Notes: generated by a model from the sequence alone, not told the origin. 7,768 nt of DNA from Candidatus Cloacimonadota bacterium (GCA_017998585.1 JAGOCT010000076.1:1-7768); one strand, 5' to 3'. Numbered from the stretch's first letter, positions 1 to 5,989 are shown. A program made the numbers and translations.

Positions 1-7
1 AGAGAGA

Positions 8-553
8 ATGAAGGTGTTTTTTAGTGGGAAATCACATGATTTTCCAAAGAAAATAGGTGATTTAAGCTTAGCCTGGTATAATCAGGGCAAAATCTGTATC
101 AGTCGAAAACCAGTTGAACGGCAGATTCAGAAGCAAAATATCCATATTCGTGAAGTGAATCAGATTGTTCGTAAGCTGTGGAATGAGATAACCCCAAAAG
201 CAAAAAGGGATATGGCACTTTATGCCAAAGCTTATAAAGTTAAAAAGGTGATGCTCAGAAAAAGAGGAATATCTGCTTATGGCGTTATGCTGATGATTGT
301 CCATGTGCTGATTAAGCGATTTTCTTTGGAAGGTGACAGCTTGTACGCTGTTTTAAAAACACTATTGGCAGATATGAGTATTAAAAACGCTGTCAAACTT
401 GGTTTATTGATAAAAGTGTCGAATTTTCATCAGATGAATCACAGCATGACTGAAGAACTTATATATTTTCAAGTTGCTCAAAGACAAGATAATACAGGAG
501 TATTGCATTTTATGATAACAAATGAGATCAATAGGTACAGAATTAGGTGTTGA
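8..553 (+). CDS. Hypothetical protein, possibly 5'-truncated by the window edge
   Basis: A 181-residue protein of unknown function. It is very basic in its first half, rich in Lys, Arg and Gln. It carries a pattern of the form 'KIGDLSLAWYNQGK...SRKPVERQIQKQN...LWNEITPKAKRDMALYAKAYK...RGISAYGVML' (residues about 15-95). That resembles small, often phage-like proteins of Bacteroidetes-type genomes, in which a Gly-rich N-terminal strand is followed by an R-x-P segment, a Gln, a W-x-x-L helix and a G-x-x-x-Y segment. This resemblance is an impression, not a family assignment. The C-terminal half has no motif I recognise, and I see no signal peptide or clear membrane helix. The first Met is at base 8, but no stop codon lies before it in frame, so the real start could be upstream. 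The gene ends 90 bases before yggS and seems unrelated to it. Confidence 0.6.
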   Translation: MKVFFSGKSHDFPKKIGDLSLAWYNQGKICISRKPVERQIQKQNIHIREVNQIVRKLWNEITPKAKRDMALYAKAYKVKKVMLRKRGISAYGVMLMIVHVLIKRFSLEGDSLYAVLKTLLADMSIKNAVKLGLLIKVSNFHQMNHSMTEELIYFQVAQRQDNTGVLHFMITNEINRYRIRC

Positions 554-596
554 AAATATTCTTTTTCTTAGTTTTTTGAACAATATGAAAATTTGC

Positions 597-624
597 TTGA
601 CAGGCATAAGGCGTTTTATTTTAT
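597..624 (+). promoter_or_regulatory. Possible sigma-70-type promoter for yggS
   Basis: A perfect TTGACA -35 box at 597-602 is followed after 16 bases by TTTTAT (619-624), a 4-of-6 match to TATAAT. Transcription would start near 631, leaving almost no leader before the Shine-Dalgarno at 631-635. The -10 box is weak, so this is a tentative call based mainly on the -35 box. Confidence 0.3.
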
Positions 625-630
625 GAAAAC

Positions 631-635
631 AGGAG
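631..635 (+). promoter_or_regulatory. Shine-Dalgarno that sets the yggS start
   Basis: AGGAG lies 8 bases before the ATG at 644. It favours that start over two in-frame ATG codons upstream, at 593 and 623, which have no comparable site. The protein from 644 also begins where YggS proteins normally begin. Confidence 0.7.
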
Positions 636-643
636 TTTTGTTA

Positions 644-1345
644 ATGATTAGAGAAAATTATCAGTTAATTCAAACGCAAATAAATGATGCTTGCCAAAGG
701 TGTGGCAGAAAGTCAGATGAAGTACTGTTACTGGCAGTCTCTAAGACTCATCCGGCTGACAAGATTAATGAATGTCTGGATTTTGGAATTAAGGCATTTG
801 CAGAGAACAAGATACAGGAAATTGAAACTAAAATGCCTTTGATTCACAGAGAAGGTAGAGAATTTCATTTTATAGGTCATCTGCAAAGCAATAAGATTAA
901 CAAGTTGCTGGCTTTAAAACCAGATCTGATTCATTCTATTGATAAACTCTCAACTGCTGAGAAATTAAATCAAAGTCTTGTTCAAAGGGAAATGTTTCAG
1001 AATGTTTTAATTGAAGTCAATACTTCAGGAGAAGTATCAAAAAATGGGGTAGAACCTGATGCATTGATTCGTTTGGTAAAAGAAGTCTCTCTATTATCCA
1101 ATATTCATATAAAAGGCTTGATGACGATTGGTTCACTCACAGAAGATGAGCAAGAAATTAGACGTTGTTTCAGACAATTGAGAGGATTGTTTGAAGAAAT
1201 CAAGGAAATGAATATTCCTCATGTGGAAATGAAATATTTATCAATGGGGATGAGCGGAGATTTTGAGATTGCCATCGAAGAAGGCTCCAATATGATTCGT
1301 GTTGGCTCCTTACTGTTTGGTCAGAGAAATTATCAAAAAGCATAG
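644..1345 (+). CDS. yggS: YggS/PROSC family pyridoxal 5'-phosphate homeostasis protein (PLPHP)
   Basis: Cytoplasmic PLP-binding protein of 233 residues, normal for the family. YggS proteins have an alanine-racemase-like TIM-barrel fold without known catalysis. They bind PLP to keep free vitamin B6 and amino/keto-acid pools in balance. Visible family marks, in order: LLLAVSKTHP with the PLP-binding Lys at residue 34; FAENKIQE; FHFIGHLQSNKIN; IHSID; LIEVNTSGEVSKNGV; IKGLMTIG; and the C-terminal phosphate-binding block LSMGMSGDFEIAIEEGSNMIRVGSLLFGQR. All core positions appear intact. One small departure is ENKIQE where most members have EN(Y/R)VQE. The ATG at 644 is chosen because AGGAG lies 8 bases upstream and the N-terminus then matches the family. 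The neighbours are not B6 genes, so it is probably transcribed alone. The function is known for the family and inferred here from strong motif conservation. Confidence 0.95.
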   Translation: MIRENYQLIQTQINDACQRCGRKSDEVLLLAVSKTHPADKINECLDFGIKAFAENKIQEIETKMPLIHREGREFHFIGHLQSNKINKLLALKPDLIHSIDKLSTAEKLNQSLVQREMFQNVLIEVNTSGEVSKNGVEPDALIRLVKEVSLLSNIHIKGLMTIGSLTEDEQEIRRCFRQLRGLFEEIKEMNIPHVEMKYLSMGMSGDFEIAIEEGSNMIRVGSLLFGQRNYQKA

Positions 1346-1448
1346 TCGTGGTTGTTTAAGGGTGTAGAGCAAAGTCATTCAGATAAGACTGAGGGATATG
1401 CACTATTAAGATTATTAATATCTGTCAGATGTATATAACGGTTTGTAG

Positions 1449-1487
1449 GGATTTGCGAAATGGAGCGAAGCGGAATGCCGTAAATCC
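1449..1487. repeat. Inverted-repeat element with GGAGCRAAGCGG core, copy 1
   Basis: GGATTTGCG (1449-1457) pairs with CGTAAATCC (1479-1487) over 9 positions with one G-T pair. Between them lies GGAGCGAAGCGGAATGC (1462-1478). A 15-of-17 match to this core recurs at 7245-7261, again inside a hairpin and again in a junction between genes. It is likely a dispersed, REP-like non-coding element. Confidence 0.55.
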
Positions 1488-1526
1488 GAATCCTCTATAC
1501 TACAAATTTCTTTTTGGAAGACTTTT

Positions 1527-1547
1527 CTGCAAGCTGGAAGCTTACAG
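1527..1547. repeat. Short hairpin of the GCAAGC/GCTTGC family
   Basis: CTGCAAGCT, loop GGA, AGCTTACAG: 9-base arms with one mismatch and a 3-base loop. It belongs to the same family as the hairpins at 1643-1657, in the 3542-3810 array, and at 7299-7315. Confidence 0.6.
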
Positions 1548-1611
1548 TACGATTGCAGACGAACAGTGCTTCGCTTCGATCGTCCCAACAGAACGGAGCA
1601 AGGTTTTCTAA

Positions 1612-1637
1612 CGTGCCACCCTCCACCGGAGGGGAAT
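1612..1637 (-). repeat. CCCTCC/GGAGGG hairpin element, minus orientation
   Basis: Arms CCCTCC (1619-1624) and GGAGGG (1628-1633) flank the loop ACC. Read on the minus strand, the whole 26 bases match 3485-3511 except for one substitution and one single-base gap. It is therefore a dispersed element present in both orientations. It could also act as a transcription-slowing hairpin after yggS, but no T-run follows on the plus strand, so I do not call it a terminator. Confidence 0.65.
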
Positions 1638-1642
1638 TAAGA

Positions 1643-1657
1643 CAAGCTGGTAGCTTG
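1643..1657. repeat. Short hairpin of the GCAAGC/GCTTGC family
   Basis: CAAGCT, loop GGT, AGCTTG: a perfect 6-base stem with a 3-base loop. It sits just before the Shine-Dalgarno of the PlsY-like gene. It has the same design as the other members in the window. Confidence 0.5.
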
Positions 1658-1686
1658 CAGTAAATTAAAATATTAAGGAGGATAAA

Positions 1687-2292
1687 ATGAATTTTTACCT
1701 TTATATAGCAATAATGAGCGTATTGTCTTATTTTGTAGGATGTTTTTCTACAGCCAGAATTGTCGCAAAGACATTCCGAAGTATGAATATTTACAAAGTG
1801 GGTACCGGTTATGCTGATACCGAGAATATTTTTTCAAACATTAGTAAGCCGCTTGGCATCATGGTTGGGGCTATTGATATTATAAAAGTTTATGCTTATC
1901 TATGGGTATTATCCCACTTACATAACTATCTGCAGTTTTCTGATAAAGTCTTAACACATGATATTACCCTTTTTATCTTTGGCTTTTTTATGATATTTGG
2001 TCATACCATGCCAGTTACTCATGGTTTTAAAGGTGGAAGAGGCATTTTTAACTATACTGGTTTAATGCTTTATTTCATCCCAATACCAATGATATCGATA
2101 TTGGTATTGAGTTTTATATTAATCATGGCATTTAAACAAATTCGATTCAGTAATTTTATAATTGTGTTGTTGCCTCCATTGATTGCATTTTTTGGTAATA
2201 CAGAGCATTATCTGATGGTCATGATGGTAACAACAGCAATTTTAATGGGTATTTTAAATTTTATCGTTTCAAAACGCTTAGGTGAATTATGA
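1687..2292 (+). CDS. Divergent PlsY-like glycerol-3-phosphate acyltransferase family membrane protein
   Basis: A 201-residue protein, the usual PlsY length, with about six hydrophobic segments (near residues 3-22, 55-77, 92-112, 124-147, 155-172, 176-193). PlsY moves an acyl group from acyl-phosphate to glycerol-3-phosphate in the inner membrane, the first step of phospholipid synthesis. The clearest family mark is motif 2, GHTMPVTHGFKGGRG (residues 105-119), matching GHxFPVxxxFKGGKG. The AIDIIK segment (62-67) also fits. Motif 1, normally DIRxxGSGNxGATN, is here NIYKVGTGYADTEN (34-47): the Arg is Tyr, the Ser of GSGN is Thr and its Asn is Tyr. Motif 3 near the C-terminus (NFIVSKRLGE) keeps only traces and lacks its His. 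It may therefore use another substrate or be a non-canonical paralogue. AAGGAGG lies 5 bases before the ATG. Its stop overlaps the next start (ATGA at 2289-2292), so the two genes are translationally coupled. Confidence 0.75.
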   Translation: MNFYLYIAIMSVLSYFVGCFSTARIVAKTFRSMNIYKVGTGYADTENIFSNISKPLGIMVGAIDIIKVYAYLWVLSHLHNYLQFSDKVLTHDITLFIFGFFMIFGHTMPVTHGFKGGRGIFNYTGLMLYFIPIPMISILVLSFILIMAFKQIRFSNFIIVLLPPLIAFFGNTEHYLMVMMVTTAILMGILNFIVSKRLGEL

Positions 2293-3407
2293 AAAATTAT
2301 CAACTTCAAAAGGTAACATCCAAAAAAGAGATTAAAGAATTTATCATGTTCGCATTTCAACTTTATCAGGATGATCCCTATTGGGTAGCGCCACTGATAA
2401 AAGAACAAACAGATTTTTTTAATCCAGAGAAAAATCCTTATTATAAACATTCAGAGGTTCAGCTTTTCTTAGTTAAAGATGGTCAGAGAACAGTTGGTAG
2501 AATTAGCGCTCACACCAATCGACAACATAATGCTTTTCATCAGGATAAAGTTGGTTTTTTTGGATTTTTGGAATGTATTAATAATCAGGAAGTCATGCAT
2601 ATTCTGATTGAAGGTGCTGCTGACTGGCTCAGAGAGCATGGATGTACCAGTATTAGAGGACCCTTTAACTTTTCAACCAATGAAGAATGTGGTATGCTGA
2701 TTGAGGGGTTTAACAGTTCCCCTTATGTGATGATGACACATCATATGAGTTATTATAATGAACTGATGATCAATGAAGGATTTTTAAAAGCGAAAGATCT
2801 TTATGCCTGGTTGTTGCAAAGTGATGTGATGCCAGAATTTTTAAAGAAAATAGGAGAAGCGATTATTGCCAAAGAGCCTTCTTTTTCAGTCAGAAGTCTT
2901 GATAAAAAGAATCTGAAACAAGAGATAGAAACAGTCTTTACTATTTATCAGAAAGCATGGGAAAAGAACTGGGGCTTTGTACCAATGATCAGAGATGAAT
3001 TTGATCATCTGGTAAAATCATTATTACCTATTGTTATACCTGAATTAGTTTTTATTGCAGAAGTTGAGGGGAAACCTGCCGGTTTCTCGGTCGCTTTACC
3101 AGATTATAACCAGATTCTCAAACGTATGAATGGCAGAATATTACCGACTGGCATTTTCAAAGCCTTGTATTATAAAAATAAGATCCATTGCCTGAGAGTC
3201 ATTACAATGGGAGTCATCAGCGAATATCAAAATCGTGGAATTGACAGTCTTTTCTATTACCATACCTGGAAAACAGGCTTACAAAAAGGATATAATACCG
3301 GAGAATTCTCATGGGTACTGGAAGATAATATGAAAATGAATAAAATCGCAAAGCATTTAGGGGCTCATGTACATAAAACCTATCGAATCTACGAAAAAGT
3401 GATATAA
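2289..3407 (+). CDS. Long GNAT-fold acyltransferase (YghO-like / possible bacterial ceramide-synthase-like)
   Basis: A 372-residue soluble protein of the GNAT acyl-CoA N-acyltransferase superfamily, about twice the length of a simple GNAT domain. It probably has two GNAT-like halves, as in FemAB-type proteins. Marks of this long family are: F-x-LYQDDPYWVAPL near the N-terminus (24-36), NPYYKHSEVQLFL (49-61), TVGRISA (68-74), FFGFLE (90-95), RGPFNFSTNEECGMLIEGF (123-141), KAKDLYAW (167-174), EKNWGFVP (225-232), ITMGVISEYQNRGIDSLFY (305-323; QNRGIDS is the acyl-CoA pyrophosphate loop), and EFSWVLEDNMKMN (339-351) with KTYRIYEK at the end. I recall this family as YghO-like; long GNAT proteins of this sort include the Caulobacter ceramide synthase, but I cannot verify that this protein is orthologous. 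It overlaps the PlsY-like gene by four bases and lies before an Aur1-like PAP2 gene, which fits a lipid role. AGGTGA lies just ahead of the ATG. The substrate is unknown. Confidence 0.75.
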   Translation: MKNYQLQKVTSKKEIKEFIMFAFQLYQDDPYWVAPLIKEQTDFFNPEKNPYYKHSEVQLFLVKDGQRTVGRISAHTNRQHNAFHQDKVGFFGFLECINNQEVMHILIEGAADWLREHGCTSIRGPFNFSTNEECGMLIEGFNSSPYVMMTHHMSYYNELMINEGFLKAKDLYAWLLQSDVMPEFLKKIGEAIIAKEPSFSVRSLDKKNLKQEIETVFTIYQKAWEKNWGFVPMIRDEFDHLVKSLLPIVIPELVFIAEVEGKPAGFSVALPDYNQILKRMNGRILPTGIFKALYYKNKIHCLRVITMGVISEYQNRGIDSLFYYHTWKTGLQKGYNTGEFSWVLEDNMKMNKIAKHLGAHVHKTYRIYEKVI

Positions 3408-3484
3408 GCGTTTGTCTCTTTGAGCATTGTTATCATTCATTAAGAGAAAATATGTGAATAGAATAAATATAAAATCAAAAAAAA

Positions 3485-3511
3485 ATTCCCCTCCCGTGGA
3501 GGGGTGGCACG
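3485..3511 (+). repeat. CCCTCC/GGAGGG hairpin element, plus orientation
   Basis: CCCCTCC (3488-3494), loop CGT, GGAGGGG (3498-3504): a perfect 7-base GC stem, followed by TGGCACG. It is the inverted copy of 1612-1637. Its high GC content stands out sharply from the AT-rich surroundings, as expected for a mobile REP-like element. Confidence 0.7.
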
Positions 3512-3541
3512 GAGTGACGGGGTGGTACGTTGGAAAGCCCT

Positions 3542-3810
3542 TAATAACCAAAATCAATTTACATTTTTGGAAACTGCAAGCAAGATGCTTGCAAGATAAT
3601 TGTACTACAAGCATCCTGCTTGTAGAAAAGAAAAGGAAAGCATATTGAGTAATAACCAAAATCAATTTACATTTTTTGGAGACTGCAAGCAAGATGCTTG
3701 CAAGATAATCGTACTACAAGCATCCTGCTTGTAGAAAAGAAAAGGAAAGCATATTGAGTAATAACCAAAATCAATTTACATTTTTGGAAACTGCAAGCAA
3801 GATGTTTGCA
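3542..3810. repeat. Tandem array, ~2.5 copies of a 108-base unit with paired hairpins
   Basis: Units start at 3542, 3650 and 3759 (spacings 108 and 109; the extra base is one more T in a T-run). The first two units are nearly identical; the third stops at 3810. Each full unit holds two hairpins: TGCAAGCA-AGA-TGCTTGCA (3575-3593, 3684-3702) and CTACAAGCA-TCC-TGCTTGTAG (3605-3625, 3714-3734). The stems are perfect with 3-base loops, and the second hairpin looks like the first in reverse orientation. The third unit keeps only the first hairpin with one changed base (3792-3810). This layout is like paired REP (BIME) elements expanded by duplication. It lies directly upstream of the PAP2 gene. Confidence 0.9.
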
Positions 3811-3844
3811 GTACGGTATTCAACAAAATGCAGAACGGTGTATC

Positions 3845-4774
3845 ATGTCTAAAGAAAATATAAAAAACTTGTTTGGTTTATTGAATAAAACAGATATTCT
3901 GACATTTGTATATCTGTTGATTAATATACTTTATGTCCTGATTGGATATAAACGGGTTGATCACCCTCAGACATTGCTGATTACCTTATTCAGTATTCTG
4001 GTAGCAATGTTTGTGATTGCCTTTTATGACCGGCAATTGAGTATAAAACCTAAACGACTGGTATATCGTTTGACGCATTTTGTTCATCTATGGTATGCTC
4101 CGATCATGTATGGGTATTTCTTTGAAGCGACATCGCGGGTCAATCGTGTTATTTTTAAAGACTTTTTAGATCATATCTTTCAGAAATGGGATTTTTTGAT
4201 ATTTGGGTATCAGCCGGCAATGCATTGGGGAACGGTGTGGGATTGGTATTGGTTACAAGAATTACTTCACTTTTCATATTTTGCCTATTATCTAATGATT
4301 TTTGGTGTGCCCTTTTATATCTATTTTCGCAAAAAAGAAGAGATATTCAAGCGACTTGTGTTTAACATCACTTTTGTTTTTTACTGTTGTTATCTGATAT
4401 ATATGATTTTACCGGTGATAGGCGGTCGGGCTTTGGAAGGTGCTTTTGACCTTACTATTGAATATCGGTATGGTATTTTTACACATATAATGGCCTTTAT
4501 TTACCGTTCAACACCTCATCTGGGCGGGGCTTTCCCCAGCTCACATGTAGCAATTGCTTTAACCATTTGTCTGATTAGTATGAGATATTATAAATATCTG
4601 CCTTATGTTCTCTTTCCTATTACTTTCTTACTGGCAGTTTCAACGGTTTATTGTCATTATCATTATTTTGTTGATACCATTGCTGGTGTGTTTTGTGGGC
4701 TGATTTTCTTCTTTTTTTCAGAAAAACTGTATAACAGAGTAAAAATAGTTGACAAAAAATGCGTCAAAAAGTAA
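3845..4774 (+). CDS. Aur1/PAP2_3-type phosphatase or phosphotransferase, polytopic membrane protein
   Basis: A 309-residue inner-membrane protein with about six hydrophobic helices (for example 18-35, 44-61, 141-160, 170-190, 236-247, 254-267, 279-292). It belongs to the PAP2 superfamily, which removes or transfers phosphate head groups on lipids. The active-site block is GGAFPSSHV (227-235, His234) and YCHYHYFVDTIAG (269-281, His273 and Asp277). The usual SRxxxxxH third motif has Thr267 in place of Arg, and the first motif appears as LPVIGGRA (189-196). Both departures are typical of the Aur1/inositol-phosphorylceramide-synthase-like branch rather than of simple phosphatidate phosphatases. 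Thus it may be a head-group transferase. An in-frame ATG at 3806 would add 13 residues but lies inside the repeat hairpin, so I prefer 3845. No strong Shine-Dalgarno is visible at either. The lipid-type genes upstream (1687-3407) are likely partners. The substrate is unknown. Confidence 0.82.
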   Translation: MSKENIKNLFGLLNKTDILTFVYLLINILYVLIGYKRVDHPQTLLITLFSILVAMFVIAFYDRQLSIKPKRLVYRLTHFVHLWYAPIMYGYFFEATSRVNRVIFKDFLDHIFQKWDFLIFGYQPAMHWGTVWDWYWLQELLHFSYFAYYLMIFGVPFYIYFRKKEEIFKRLVFNITFVFYCCYLIYMILPVIGGRALEGAFDLTIEYRYGIFTHIMAFIYRSTPHLGGAFPSSHVAIALTICLISMRYYKYLPYVLFPITFLLAVSTVYCHYHYFVDTIAGVFCGLIFFFFSEKLYNRVKIVDKKCVKK

Positions 4775-4778
4775 TAAT
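4749..4778 (+). promoter_or_regulatory. Sigma-70-type promoter for the etfA-amidohydrolase pair
   Basis: A perfect TTGACA (4749-4754) and AATAAT (4773-4778, 5 of 6 to TATAAT) are separated by 18 bases. The -35 box lies in the last codons of the PAP2 gene, and the start point would fall about 20 bases before the etfA ATG. This suggests etfA is transcribed separately from the lipid-type genes. Confidence 0.55.
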
Positions 4779-4807
4779 AGCTCAATTATCTATTTTAAGG
4801 AGTTAAG

Positions 4808-5989
4808 ATGATCGAAGTAATCATCAATAAATGCGTTGGATGTGGAAAATGCGTCAAGGCATGTGCTTATAATGCAATTACAATAGTTGATAAATGTGCA
4901 GAAATAAATGCTGATTCATGTACACTTTGCGGAGCATGCGTGAGCTCATGTCCTTTTGAAGCGATCTTCGTGAGAAAAGAAAGTTATTCTGTGATAAAAA
5001 AAGAAGATTATTCAGGGGTATGGGTATTTGCTGAGCAACGTGAAAATGTGATTTCTCCGGTTGTCTTTGAATTACTTGGAAAAGGCAGAGAACTGGCTGA
5101 TAAGCGTGAAACAGAGCTGACAGCAGTTTTGCTGGGACACCAGGTTGAAGGTCTTTGCGATGAATTAGTTGCCTGTGGTGCAGATAAAGTGATTACAATA
5201 GATGACTTAGCTGTAAAAGATTTTACAGATCAGGCTTATACTGATGCGTTAGTTGCACTTGCAGAAAAATATAAACCTGAAATTATTCTTGCTGGAGCAA
5301 GCAATATGGGCAGATCATTTATCCCACGTGTTGCTATCAAGTTACACACAGGATTAACAGCAGATTGTACCAGTCTTGATATTGATCAGGAAACTGGCAA
5401 TTTGATGCAAACTCGTCCTGCTTTTGGTGGCAATATTATGGCTACGATTTTAACCCCAAACCACAGACCCCAGATTGCAACTGTCAGACACAAAGTAATG
5501 GTTCCATTTCCAAAAGATAGTAACCGTTCTGGAGCTGTAATTGCCGAGGAATTTGATTTTGATACCAAAGAATACCCTGTTCAGTTCCTTGAAAGTATAA
5601 AAGATGAAGGTTCACAAGTCAATATCACCGAGGCAAACTTTGTGGTTGCTGGTGGCCGTGGTCTTAAAGAAGCTAAGAATTTTGAAATGTTAAAGCAACT
5701 GGCTGATGTACTTGAAGGAGCTGTAGGCGCTTCAAGAGCTGCTGTTGACGCTGAATGGATTCCTTATCCGCATCAGGTTGGACAGACAGGAAAAACCATA
5801 AAACCAAAAATTTACATTGCCGTGGGTATTTCAGGTGCTATTCAGCATTTAGCTGGTATGCAGTCATCTGACTATATCATTGCCATCAATAAAGACAAAG
5901 ATGCTCCCATTTTTAAAGCGGCTGATTTAGGTGTTGTTGGTGATTTGTTTGAAATATTACCTCTGACAATCAAGAGATTTAACCAATAA
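4808..5989 (+). CDS. etfA: Electron transfer flavoprotein alpha subunit with N-terminal 2[4Fe-4S] ferredoxin domain
   Basis: A 393-residue cytoplasmic flavoprotein, longer than plain EtfA (~310-330) because of a fused ferredoxin domain. ETF carries electrons between acyl-CoA dehydrogenases and other redox partners through FAD. Residues 1-56 hold two 4Fe-4S motifs: Cys9-12-15-19 (CVGCGKCVKAC) and Cys38-41-44-48 (CTLCGACVSSCP). The Etf N-terminal domain follows (about 68-255, with ILAGASNMGRSFIPRVA). The FAD-binding C-terminal domain starts around GGRGL (282) and contains the EtfA signature IYIAVGISGAIQH (from 335) to IIAIN, then ADLGVVGDLFEILP. All signature residues are present. Ferredoxin-fused EtfA is known from anaerobes, for example the caffeyl-CoA reductase complex of Acetobacterium, where it serves electron bifurcation. 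No etfB or acyl-CoA dehydrogenase gene lies within the window, which is unusual. AAGGAG (4797-4802) lies 5 bases before the ATG, and a promoter lies at 4749-4778. Confidence 0.96.
   Translation: MIEVIINKCVGCGKCVKACAYNAITIVDKCAEINADSCTLCGACVSSCPFEAIFVRKESYSVIKKEDYSGVWVFAEQRENVISPVVFELLGKGRELADKRETELTAVLLGHQVEGLCDELVACGADKVITIDDLAVKDFTDQAYTDALVALAEKYKPEIILAGASNMGRSFIPRVAIKLHTGLTADCTSLDIDQETGNLMQTRPAFGGNIMATILTPNHRPQIATVRHKVMVPFPKDSNRSGAVIAEEFDFDTKEYPVQFLESIKDEGSQVNITEANFVVAGGRGLKEAKNFEMLKQLADVLEGAVGASRAAVDAEWIPYPHQVGQTGKTIKPKIYIAVGISGAIQHLAGMQSSDYIIAINKDKDAPIFKAADLGVVGDLFEILPLTIKRFNQ

Larger units (their letters stand above)
1346..1686. other. 341-base non-coding junction rich in small inverted repeats
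   Basis: No credible gene lies here. An open frame of 60 codons at 1429-1611 runs straight through hairpin repeats, has no Shine-Dalgarno and looks like no protein. The stretch holds four repeat elements (listed separately at 1449-1487, 1527-1547, 1612-1637 and 1643-1657). A TATAAC hexamer at 1434-1439 has no matching -35 box. A strong AAGGAGG (1675-1681) at the end serves the next gene. I see no tRNA or riboswitch-like layout. Confidence 0.6.
3408..3844. other. 437-base non-coding junction dominated by repeats
   Basis: No convincing gene lies here. Frames of 73 and 111 codons on opposite strands (3427-3648 and 3357-3692) are products of the repeats. The first ~75 bases are plain AT-rich sequence without a clear terminator. 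Next comes a GC-rich hairpin element (3485-3511), a short tail rich in GGGG and GGTGG, and the 3542-3810 tandem array. The last ~35 bases lead into the PAP2 gene and contain no strong Shine-Dalgarno. Confidence 0.6.

Noticed and set aside
593..643. N-terminal extension of yggS from the ATG at 593 or 623
   Set aside because: The extension overlaps the putative -35 box and has no ribosome site, while AGGAG fits the ATG at 644 and the family N-terminus.
1429..1611. 60-codon open frame on the plus strand between yggS and the PlsY-like gene
   Set aside because: It runs through two hairpin repeats, lacks a Shine-Dalgarno and has no protein-like composition.
1612..1640. Rho-independent terminator after yggS
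   Set aside because: The hairpin is GC-rich but is followed by GAATTAAG, not a T-run, and an inverted copy occurs elsewhere; a mobile repeat explains it better.
3427..3648. 73-codon open frame on the plus strand
   Set aside because: It consists of AT-rich spacer, the GC hairpin and the first repeat unit; no family resemblance and no start signal.
3357..3692. 111-codon open frame on the minus strand
   Set aside because: It overlaps the conserved end of the GNAT gene and the tandem repeats, and its sequence simply repeats with the array.
3542..3810. CRISPR array
   Set aside because: The repeated unit is ~108 bases with no unique spacers between short repeats; the copies are simple tandem duplicates, and no cas gene is present.
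3806..3844. Upstream ATG start for the PAP2 gene
   Set aside because: It lies inside the last repeat hairpin and adds 13 residues unlike a membrane-protein N-terminus; 3845 is preferred, though no start has a strong Shine-Dalgarno.
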